NCBI GenBank assembly: GCA_003852805.1
Contig: RDDY01000327.1
Span: 1-15,169, forward strand
DNA: 15,169 bases
Origin: Chryseobacterium sp.
GTDB lineage: Bacteria; Bacteroidota; Bacteroidia; Flavobacteriales; Weeksellaceae
Reading direction: 5' to 3'
Shown here: piece by piece, positions 6,665-13,640 of the stretch
Position numbering within the stretch: position 1 is the first letter of the stretch
Layout: each line of letters opens with the position of its first letter
Notes under the pieces: generated by a model
Seen by the model: only the letters and a program-made list of their open reading frames with translations
What the model was told of the DNA's origin: nothing
Database searches by the model: none
Made by a program: the position numbers and the translations under genes

Positions 6665-8245
6665 CTATCGCTTGCTGCGTTTGGTCGGTTGGTCTCGGGC
6701 GTCCTGCGCGACACGGAAGCCTATCCAGCCGTATGCGCGGGTCTGGTCCTTGTACCGACGCTGGCCCGGATCTAACCAATAGGCCGTATCTTTCCAAGAT
6801 CCGCCTTTTACCACGCGCATGTAATCTGCCACGCGCGAGGTGCGCATCTTGGGATCTTTTTCCAAAATAACATGTCCGCGGGCATCAACGGTGAAGCGAT
6901 GGCTCGGTGCATTGTACATCTTGCCCGGATTGCGCGGATCCAATGCTGAGCGCGAGTCGCCGTCATTGAAATCTGCAAAGCTCTGCACCACTTCTTTTTC
7001 CAACTGTCCCGGCAAGAAGCGGTACAGCAGGCGGCCGTCTGCCAAGGTATCGTAAGTAACATCTGCGCCGCTGAGCACGCGCTTGTAAGATCCGTCGGCA
7101 TTGGTTACAATGCGCATGATTACATTCCCGCGAAAATAATTGAAGTCGCTTTGGTCGGCGTCAATGGTAGGTCTGTAAACATCGGCGGTCCATTCAGACA
7201 CGTTGCCGAGCATTCCGTACAATCCTAAATCATTTGCCGGATATTGACGAACGTCCGACAGCGCCGGCGAGCCGTCTTTTGCCCAGCCACCCAAGCCGGA
7301 ATAGTTTCCGCGTCCGCGCTTGAAGTTCGCCAAGTATTGTCCTCTCTTGCTGCCTTTGGTTATCCTGATGCTTTCATTTTCAGGCGCTTTGCTCAGGTTT
7401 TGGTTGTACATCCGGTTTTTGTTCTGGCCCAATGCCGCGTATTCCCACTCTGCTTCGGTCGGCAGTCTGAATCGGGCGACCCCCAGATTGGTGGTGGTAC
7501 GGTTGGCGTCGGCCACGCGCTGGTTGTTGGTACGCATTCCGGTGGCGGAGCCGAAGCGGCGTTCATCTATCAATTCTTTAACGTCTTCATCATAAGACGA
7601 ATATTTTTCGATGGTGAATGCCTTTGCGCCGTAATTGATATCGCCGTTGCGGTAAAGATCACGCGTAAGGATTCCGCGGTCTATCAAGACTTTCTCCGTT
7701 GCACGATCCGTCAACCAATCACAAAAACGGTTGGCTTGCAGCCAGGTTACTCCCACCACCGGATAATTGTCGAACTCGGGAGAACGGAAGTAGCTTTCTC
7801 CGTAAAAATTGCGTGAGAGCTTGTTATTCATCGCCAAGGTATCAGGCAAAGCGCCTCGGTAGATTTGTGCAAACTCGGGATCGTTTGGCGGGAAAACCAC
7901 CTTCAGCCAAGTAACGTAGGCACGGTAATCATAATTGGTGGTCTCGGTCTCGGAAAGGTAGAAACTGCTGACGGACATGCGCTGGGGCACATTGTTCCAA
8001 TCATGCACCACATCGTCTTTTACGGCACCCATGGTAAAGGTGCCGCCGTTTACGTAGACCATGCCGTTCCAAGCTTTGCCTTTGTTTTGCCTGCCGGTAA
8101 AGTACCAACCGCGCTGATCGTTGGGATTCCAACCGGTGAGGGATTTGGGCTTCTTGGTGCCGCCGCCTCCCGCGCTGCCGCCACAACCGACAAGCGTGGT
8201 CAGCAGAGGCAAGATCAGCAAAGGCAGATACCGCAGTTTCTTCAT
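6665..8245 (-). CDS. gldJ: Gliding motility / T9SS lipoprotein GldJ
   Basis: This 526-residue lipoprotein belongs to the FGE-sulfatase (SUMF1-like) family. In Flavobacterium johnsoniae GldJ is needed for gliding and for stability of GldK, part of the T9SS ring. The signal MKKLRYLPLLILPLLTTLVG ends in a lipobox with Cys21, followed by a Ser/Gly-rich linker. MVYVNGGTFTMG starts the family domain. Further marks are YPVVGVTWLQANRFCDWL, RLPTEAEWEYAALG near 257-270, LYGMLGNVSEWTADV near 340, VKGGSWKD near 475 and GWIGFRVA near the end. ATG 8245 gives a normal lipoprotein signal; a TTG two codons earlier is not preferred. In F. johnsoniae the last residues of GldJ are needed for motility more than for secretion; here the tail is RDQPTKRSKR. 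The gene is divergent from porU-porV, as in F. johnsoniae. Motility of this organism cannot be judged from one gene. Confidence 0.93.
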   Translation of the reverse strand: MKKLRYLPLLILPLLTTLVGCGGSAGGGGTKKPKSLTGWNPNDQRGWYFTGRQNKGKAWNGMVYVNGGTFTMGAVKDDVVHDWNNVPQRMSVSSFYLSETETTNYDYRAYVTWLKVVFPPNDPEFAQIYRGALPDTLAMNNKLSRNFYGESYFRSPEFDNYPVVGVTWLQANRFCDWLTDRATEKVLIDRGILTRDLYRNGDINYGAKAFTIEKYSSYDEDVKELIDERRFGSATGMRTNNQRVADANRTTTNLGVARFRLPTEAEWEYAALGQNKNRMYNQNLSKAPENESIRITKGSKRGQYLANFKRGRGNYSGLGGWAKDGSPALSDVRQYPANDLGLYGMLGNVSEWTADVYRPTIDADQSDFNYFRGNVIMRIVTNADGSYKRVLSGADVTYDTLADGRLLYRFLPGQLEKEVVQSFADFNDGDSRSALDPRNPGKMYNAPSHRFTVDARGHVILEKDPKMRTSRVADYMRVVKGGSWKDTAYWLDPGQRRYKDQTRAYGWIGFRVAQDARDQPTKRSKR

Positions 8246-8270
8246 ATTCAAAACGGATGTTTTTCAGTTA

Positions 8271-8301
8271 CAAATAAAATTAAATTATTTAACATACCCA
8301 A
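8271..8301 (-). promoter_or_regulatory. Candidate gldJ promoter
   Basis: On the minus strand TTG at 8299-8301 is followed after 20 nt by TTTATTTG at 8271-8278, one mismatch from TAnnTTTG. The box ends 25 nt before the gldJ ATG, leaving a leader of about 20 nt. No Shine-Dalgarno sequence follows. Confidence 0.45.
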
Positions 8302-8351
8302 GCCGATCGCAAGCCGCGCATGGACAAGGATTTAGCTATTTATGCAATCTC

Positions 8352-8395
8352 ACCGGCCGGCTATTTCCGCAACGGCCGATACGATAATTGCCGGT
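8352..8395. other. Nested GC-rich inverted repeats in the gldJ-porU gap
   Basis: ACCGGC (8352-8357) pairs with GCCGGT (8390-8395). Nested inside, CGGC (8358-8361) can pair with GCCG (8375-8378), leaving an 11-nt bulge on one side. The stretch stands out against AT-rich surroundings. It lies about 100 nt or more from either start codon, so it is neither a leader structure nor a terminator. Function unknown. Confidence 0.3.
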
Positions 8396-8415
8396 ATTCC
8401 GTTCTTTAAAAAATC

Positions 8416-8444
8416 TTAACAGCTGCACGGACAATCCGTTAACA
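8416..8444. repeat. TTAACA direct repeats flanking a short inverted repeat
   Basis: TTAACA occurs at 8416-8421 and again at 8439-8444, 23 nt apart start to start. Between them, ACGGA and TCCGT (8427-8431 and 8435-8439) form an inverted repeat with a 3-nt spacer, and GTTAAC at 8438-8443 is a palindrome. Related CTTTAAAA and CTTAAAA stretches flank the block at 8404 and 8448. The position, 40-70 nt upstream of the porU promoter candidate, suits an operator, but no regulator is identified. Confidence 0.35.
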
Positions 8445-8485
8445 TTTCTTAAAATATGAATTGGAAACGCCGGGATTCGTCAATT

Positions 8486-8515
8486 ATTGCGTTCAGCATA
8501 TTTTTATTTAATTTG
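8486..8515 (+). promoter_or_regulatory. Candidate porU-porV promoter
   Basis: ATTG at 8486-8489 is followed after 18 nt by TTAATTTG at 8508-8515, one mismatch from TAnnTTTG. Transcription would begin near 8520, only about 5 nt before ATG 8525. The in-frame ATG 8540 would have a leader of about 20 nt. Confidence 0.45.
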
Positions 8516-8524
8516 TAGGTCTTA

Positions 8525-11500
8525 ATGCACAAAAAGCTGATGAAACTCAGTCTCTCCGTTCTCTTTGCTTTTCTCTGTTGTTTTCTGTCCGCGCAGACCG
8601 TGACCATTACCATGAAGTGGGACGGTTACCGCGAGGTATCGGTCAAAGACAGCATCATCAAAGCGCCGTATTTCACCAATGACGCATACGACTTCGATAA
8701 GATTCCGATTCTTGTTTACAGCAAAGCGACCGACAATCTTCTGAAAGCAACCAACTACACTTGGGAGCCCATCACGCCGGCAGATCTGTACGACGTAAAT
8801 CCCGCAGATATTCCGCAAGAGATCGGTACGCCGCCCGCCTACAATACAACGCGTATTCAAACGCTGAAGCGAGAGGAGAACACTTACTTTCGGCTTAAAA
8901 CGGTAGACATAGAAGAGGTCGATCCGCCCGCAGGAATTCCGCTGTTCATCGGCACCAATGACAATCCGTTGCGCAGCGGCACGTTTTACAAAATAAAGGT
9001 AGACCGCAGCGGGGTTTTTAAAATTACCTCCAAATTCTTGCGAGACAACGGCATCAACCCGGCAACGGTAGATCCGCGCAATCTGCGTATCTACGGCAAC
9101 GGCGGCGGCATGCTGCCCGAATACAGCAAAGATACCCGATACGCCGCCCTGCAAGAAAATGCCATAGAAGTAATCGGCGAGGCCGACGGGAAATGGGACG
9201 AAGCCGATTATGCTCTGTTTTATGCGCAAGGCCCGCATCTTTACCGACCCGTGCGCACCGAGAATCGTTCGGACATCTCGGCTCATTGGCAGAACATTTA
9301 TGACGATTACGCTTACTATTTCATCAGCTTTGACAAAGGCCGGGGAAAGAGAATAGCGGTTAAAGAAGTTGCCGTCCCAAGCGAAAAAATCAGCGTTTAC
9401 GACGCTTACCAATTTATTGACGAGGAGAAGAACAACCCGATGCAGGTGGGGCGCCGCTGGGTGGGCGACACTTTCGTCGGCAACAAGACCGTCGGCTTCA
9501 AAACCGATGCAGCGCCGGTGGACGGAACTGTGCAGGTGCGCGCACGCGTGGCCGCCCTGAATGCCAAGAATGCGCGCGTAAGCTTTGCGGTGAACGGCAC
9601 CGCCAATTCCACGCTTGTTCTTTTCGACAAATATTCTTTCAACAACTACAATCGCGAGGTAAATAACATCAACACAACCGGCATCAATGTAGAACTGAAT
9701 GCCGATACCGCACCCAACCCGTCGGCGAGAATTTTCTTTGATTATGTCGAAATTGAATATCGCCAACCTTTAACATTCAACGGCAGCCAGATGAATTTTC
9801 GCAACCTGAGCATAGCGCCCGGTGACGGTCAAATCTATGGTTTCCGCCTCAGCAACGCATCGGGCGTAGAACGGCTGTGGGATGTGAGCGATGTAACCAA
9901 TGTCTCTGCACGCACCACGACGGGAACGGCTAATCTGGACTTTGCCTACAGAAACAACCTCGCTTATCTGCGCAATGAATTTGTGGCTTTCCGTACTTCT
10001 ACGGCTTATGAACCGAGCTTCGTCGGGAAAATCGAGAACCAAGATCTCTCGTCTCTTAGCGGTATCGATTACCTCGTCATCACCGTCCCCGAGATGATGA
10101 GCGAAGCAAAACGGCTTACCGATTACCATAAAAAAGCCAACGGCTTCAATACCGCCATTGTAGACCACAACAAGATCTACAACGAATTCAGCAGCGGTGC
10201 AAAGGATATTACCGCCATTCGTGACTTTGTAAAACATCTGAAAGAGAAGGGCAACCTGCGTTATGTCTTGGTGTTGGGCGATACTTCGTACGACTATAAA
10301 AACCGCGTCGCAAACAACAGCTCCAACGTGGTGCCCGCCTGCCATAGTGAAGAGAGCGTAGACTACGAGTCCAGCTACGTGACCGATGATTTCTACGGCA
10401 TGTTGTATATGAAAAACCCGCGCGTGGATTTAAACATTCCCGACATTCCCGTGGGTCGTCTGCCCGCCGCAACGGTGAATGAGGCTAAAATCTTGATCGA
10501 TAAAACCTTGGCGTACTATGCCGCTCTGCCCGGCCAATCTTCGCCGTTTGGCGAATGGAGAATGCGGCTGAACTTTGTGGTAGATGACGACAAAGACGGC
10601 GGCAGCCCTTTCCATGAATTGGTCAACAGCAATATAGCCACCAACTTTGAAACATCCGATTCAGATAAAAAAGAATACTACGTCAAGAAGCTGTATCTGG
10701 ATGCTTTCCCGGCCGAGAATACTGCCGGCGGCCAGCGTTTTCCGCAAGTGAACGACGGCATCAAAACGGCGATGAACAACAGTCTGTTCATCTATTACTT
10801 CGGCCACGGGGGCGTGAATGGTTGGGCGCAGGAGCGCGTTCTGACAGTGAACGACATTAAAGAATTCAATAATTTCAATGCGGCGTTCACTCACCTTCCC
10901 GTAGTTTCTACCATCACCTGCGAGTTCACATTATGGGACGTTCCATCCGTATACAGCGCCGGCGAAATGCTGATGAAACTGCCCAAGGGCGGCCCGCCTA
11001 CCATGATTACCAGCAGCCGTGCCCTACCTGTAAGCTACGGCCGAAACTTCAACAGTTTTTTCATGGGCGAGATCTTCAGACTTTACGGCAATGACTTTCA
11101 CACATTGGGCGACGCCTTTTTACAAGCAAAGAAAAATTACGGCCCGAGTGGAGATTTCTATAACAACCTGAAGGTAAATTATTTGGGTGATCCGGCGATG
11201 AAGCTTTCACGGCCGGAAGAATTGATTAGAATAGATGAAGCGCCTACTAAAGTTCGCGCATTGGATAAAGTCACCATCAAAGGTCGCGTACTCAACCGTG
11301 GTGGCGCCACAACAGACGCAAACTTCAACGGCAAGTTGACGGTGGTGATCTATGACAAATATGTCGAGAAAAAAACGCTGAACAACGACGGCGATCTGGG
11401 AGCCATGACCTTTACAGAAGAAGGCAATGCAATTGTTCGCACCAGCGCAGAGGTAGTAAACGGCGAGTTTACCGCTGAATTTTATGTCCCCAAAGACATC

Positions 11501-12355
11501 AACTTTGCAGACGGCACCGGCAGGCTCTTGCTGTACGCAGACAATTTCCGAGATACGAAAGCCGCTCGTAAATTTGATGTATACGCCAACCGTACCATAG
11601 AAGTAGGCGGCATAAATCCCGATGGCATAAACGACAATACTCCGCCCACGGTAAAACTTTTTATGAACAATACGAACTTTGCAGACGGCGGCATCACCAA
11701 CAGCAATCCTGCTCTGCTGGCCTGCGTGACAGACGATACGGGCATCAACGCTACCGGTAGCGGCGTGGGGCATGACATCACGGCCGTATTGGACGGCGAG
11801 GTGGTGAACACCTATGTTTTGAACGACTTCTATTCTTCGGGAGATGATTACGGTTGTTCTGCAAGTAACTTGGCAGGTTATCAAAAAGGCACCGTATATT
11901 TCCCGATGAGCAATCTGAAGCCCGGTGCCCACCAACTGACGTTTAAGATTTGGGACATCAACAACAACTCTGCTACCCAAACTCTGAACTTTGTGGTGAG
12001 GGATGACTCAAGCTCTCAACTGTCGATCAATCGTCTGCTCAACTGGCCGAATCCGTTTACCAATAAAACCTACATTCAGTTCGAACACAACTGTGGCGAT
12101 ACCTTGGATGCTAATGTCCAAATATTCACCATCACGGGAAAATTGGTAAAAAGCTTCAGCAGTGTGGTTACCTCCGAGCCGTTCTTGGAAGGTTTCCGCA
12201 CCAACCGTTTTGCCATCGGCTGGGACGGACTGGATGATTACGGTGCGCCGGTGGGCAAAGGCACCTACATCTACAAAGTCTTTGTACGCGGCCGTGACCA
12301 AGAGCGCTGCAAAGGCTCGGCTACACAAATTGAAAAAATGGTTATCCTGAAATAA
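8525..12355 (+). CDS. porU: Type IX secretion system sortase PorU (C25 peptidase family)
   Basis: This 1276-residue protein is the T9SS sortase, which cleaves the C-terminal signal of cargo at the cell surface and joins the cargo to its anchor. A signal peptide spans residues 1-23 (LMKLSLSVLFAFLCCFLSAQ). The gingipain-like C25 domain runs from about 513 (DYLVITVPEMM) to 887 (YLGDPAMKLSRPEE). The catalytic pair is visible: His761 in YYFGHGGVNGW and Cys799 in STITCEFTLWDVP. TDDFYG at 620-625 matches the position of the gingipain acidic residue. Ig-like strands follow, then a type A sorting-domain-like C-terminus from about 1160 (NWPNPFTNKTYIQFEH) ending in KMVILK. Family knowledge says PorU keeps this domain. 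ATG 8525 is used; ATG 8540 also gives a complete signal peptide. porV follows 17 nt later. Confidence 0.95.
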   Translation: MHKKLMKLSLSVLFAFLCCFLSAQTVTITMKWDGYREVSVKDSIIKAPYFTNDAYDFDKIPILVYSKATDNLLKATNYTWEPITPADLYDVNPADIPQEIGTPPAYNTTRIQTLKREENTYFRLKTVDIEEVDPPAGIPLFIGTNDNPLRSGTFYKIKVDRSGVFKITSKFLRDNGINPATVDPRNLRIYGNGGGMLPEYSKDTRYAALQENAIEVIGEADGKWDEADYALFYAQGPHLYRPVRTENRSDISAHWQNIYDDYAYYFISFDKGRGKRIAVKEVAVPSEKISVYDAYQFIDEEKNNPMQVGRRWVGDTFVGNKTVGFKTDAAPVDGTVQVRARVAALNAKNARVSFAVNGTANSTLVLFDKYSFNNYNREVNNINTTGINVELNADTAPNPSARIFFDYVEIEYRQPLTFNGSQMNFRNLSIAPGDGQIYGFRLSNASGVERLWDVSDVTNVSARTTTGTANLDFAYRNNLAYLRNEFVAFRTSTAYEPSFVGKIENQDLSSLSGIDYLVITVPEMMSEAKRLTDYHKKANGFNTAIVDHNKIYNEFSSGAKDITAIRDFVKHLKEKGNLRYVLVLGDTSYDYKNRVANNSSNVVPACHSEESVDYESSYVTDDFYGMLYMKNPRVDLNIPDIPVGRLPAATVNEAKILIDKTLAYYAALPGQSSPFGEWRMRLNFVVDDDKDGGSPFHELVNSNIATNFETSDSDKKEYYVKKLYLDAFPAENTAGGQRFPQVNDGIKTAMNNSLFIYYFGHGGVNGWAQERVLTVNDIKEFNNFNAAFTHLPVVSTITCEFTLWDVPSVYSAGEMLMKLPKGGPPTMITSSRALPVSYGRNFNSFFMGEIFRLYGNDFHTLGDAFLQAKKNYGPSGDFYNNLKVNYLGDPAMKLSRPEELIRIDEAPTKVRALDKVTIKGRVLNRGGATTDANFNGKLTVVIYDKYVEKKTLNNDGDLGAMTFTEEGNAIVRTSAEVVNGEFTAEFYVPKDINFADGTGRLLLYADNFRDTKAARKFDVYANRTIEVGGINPDGINDNTPPTVKLFMNNTNFADGGITNSNPALLACVTDDTGINATGSGVGHDITAVLDGEVVNTYVLNDFYSSGDDYGCSASNLAGYQKGTVYFPMSNLKPGAHQLTFKIWDINNNSATQTLNFVVRDDSSSQLSINRLLNWPNPFTNKTYIQFEHNCGDTLDANVQIFTITGKLVKSFSSVVTSEPFLEGFRTNRFAIGWDGLDDYGAPVGKGTYIYKVFVRGRDQERCKGSATQIEKMVILK

Positions 12356-12372
12356 GAACACAACAACAGAGT

Positions 12373-13536
12373 ATGAACTTCAACTTGAAAATATTGAGCG
12401 GCGTTTGCCTGCTGGGAAGCTTAACCGCTTTCGGACAAAACATTGGCGACATCCGCCCGGTGCTAACGGGTGCACCCTTTTTGCGGATTTCCCCCGATGC
12501 ACGCGCGGGCGGTCTTGGAGATCAGGGTGTTGCCACCACCACCGATGCATTTTCTCAATTTTGGAACCCGGCAAAATATCCGTTCGGCCGCATCAGTTCT
12601 ACCGTTGGGGTCAACTATACGCCGTACATGAGCAAACTGACCAACGACGTCTTTCTGCTTTACGGCGCCTACAGCACGTTCTTGGGGCAAGATGAAAGAT
12701 CGACATTGAGCGCGAGTATTTATTATTTCAACATGGGCTCCGTGGATCTGACCAATTTGGTGGGGAACGAGGTTGTGTCTGAAGGGACCGCACAGCCCAA
12801 CGAATTTTCCATCGATCTGTCCTACGGCCTGAAATTATCGGATTCTTATTCAATGGCCGTAACCGGTCGTTTCATCCGTTCGGATCTATCGGGCGGATTC
12901 AACACCGACAACACACTTCAGCCGGCCAACAGTTTCGCCATCGATGTTTCGGGTTACTTCCAATCGCAGCGGCACCAAAGCTTCGGTTATTACGATGGTC
13001 GCGTGAGAGCGGGTTTTGCCGTGCAGAATCTGGGACCGCGTTTGGATTATACAGCGAACGAGGAGTCGCTTTCTTACCTGCCTACCATGGCGCGTCTGGG
13101 CGTGGGCTATGACCTATACTTGGACGATATGAACCGTGTGGGCTTAACGTTTGAAGGCTCGAAACTTTTGGTCCCCGGGCCCGACATTGTGGACTACGAC
13201 GCCGACGACAGACCGATCTATGATGTGCCCAACGTGGGAGTTTTGGAAGGCGTCAGCAAATCATTCAGCAACCCCGAAAGTATCATGCTGAGCGGTTCGG
13301 CCGAATATTCTTACGAGGACGCCTTTGCCGTACGTGCCGGCTATTTCCATGAAAGCGCCGTGCAGGGCGGGAGACAGTATGCCACGGTAGGCGTCGGGCT
13401 CAAGTATCAGTCGTTCGGGCTGGATCTCTCATATCTGATCAACACCAGTAAGCTGAACAATGCGCTGGATAATACGCTGCGTGTGGGCCTGACGTGGAAC
13501 ATCGGACAAGAGACCTACAACGCGCAAGATTATTAA
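12373..13536 (+). CDS. porV: T9SS outer-membrane shuttle protein PorV (LptO)
   Basis: This 387-residue beta-barrel protein carries T9SS cargo from the SprA/Sov translocon to PorU in the attachment complex. A signal peptide, MNFNLKILSGVCLLGSLTAF, is followed by Gly-Gln-Asn at the likely cleavage site. The hallmark start of the mature protein is present: VLTGAPFLRISPDARAGGLG at about 31-50, then DQGVATTTDAFSQFWNPAKY. Later strands include GFAVQNLGPRLDYT and YLPTMARLGVGYDLYLDD, as in the FadL-like PorV/PorQ family. Length is normal. It shares an operon with porU (17-nt gap, no terminator between) and is followed by a strong terminator. The start has no Shine-Dalgarno sequence but sits in an A-rich stretch, as usual for Bacteroidota. 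Confidence 0.95.
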   Translation: MNFNLKILSGVCLLGSLTAFGQNIGDIRPVLTGAPFLRISPDARAGGLGDQGVATTTDAFSQFWNPAKYPFGRISSTVGVNYTPYMSKLTNDVFLLYGAYSTFLGQDERSTLSASIYYFNMGSVDLTNLVGNEVVSEGTAQPNEFSIDLSYGLKLSDSYSMAVTGRFIRSDLSGGFNTDNTLQPANSFAIDVSGYFQSQRHQSFGYYDGRVRAGFAVQNLGPRLDYTANEESLSYLPTMARLGVGYDLYLDDMNRVGLTFEGSKLLVPGPDIVDYDADDRPIYDVPNVGVLEGVSKSFSNPESIMLSGSAEYSYEDAFAVRAGYFHESAVQGGRQYATVGVGLKYQSFGLDLSYLINTSKLNNALDNTLRVGLTWNIGQETYNAQDY

Positions 13537-13560
13537 CCACAGATTTTTAAATGAACAAGC

Positions 13561-13592
13561 AGAGATTCGGTCAATTACCGAGTCTCTTTTCT
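13561..13592 (+). terminator. Intrinsic terminator after porV
   Basis: AGAGATTCGGT (13561-13571) pairs with ACCGAGTCTCT (13577-13587) over 11 bp with one G-U pair and a 5-nt loop CAATT. It is followed by TTTCTTTTA. It closes the porU-porV operon 24 nt after the porV stop and separates it from the FUSC gene. Confidence 0.87.
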
Positions 13593-13606
13593 TTTATACA
13601 ATTTGA

Positions 13607-13614
13607 TACATTTG
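13607..13614 (+). promoter_or_regulatory. Candidate FUSC gene promoter -7 box TACATTTG
   Basis: TACATTTG matches TAnnTTTG at every fixed position, directly after the porV terminator and 26 nt before the TTG start. The -33 region would overlap the terminator's right arm and T-tract; no clean TTG is seen there. Confidence 0.45.
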
Positions 13615-13640
13615 TAAATTAACTACTGAAATCACTCCCC

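Noticed and set aside
6616..6714. A 33-residue N-terminal extension of MurF.
   Set aside because: It would be translated through the terminator hairpin and into the end of gldJ. The MurF domain starts at MNVQDFYPLF.
7244..7816. A 190-codon plus-strand open frame inside gldJ.
   Set aside because: It lies wholly antisense to the well-supported gldJ coding sequence and its product shows no motif.
8522..9766. A 414-codon open frame on the minus strand opposite porU, and similar long antisense frames at 11207-11980 and 1646-2158.
   Set aside because: They are mirror frames of strongly supported coding genes, with low-complexity hydrophobic translations and no domain or start context.
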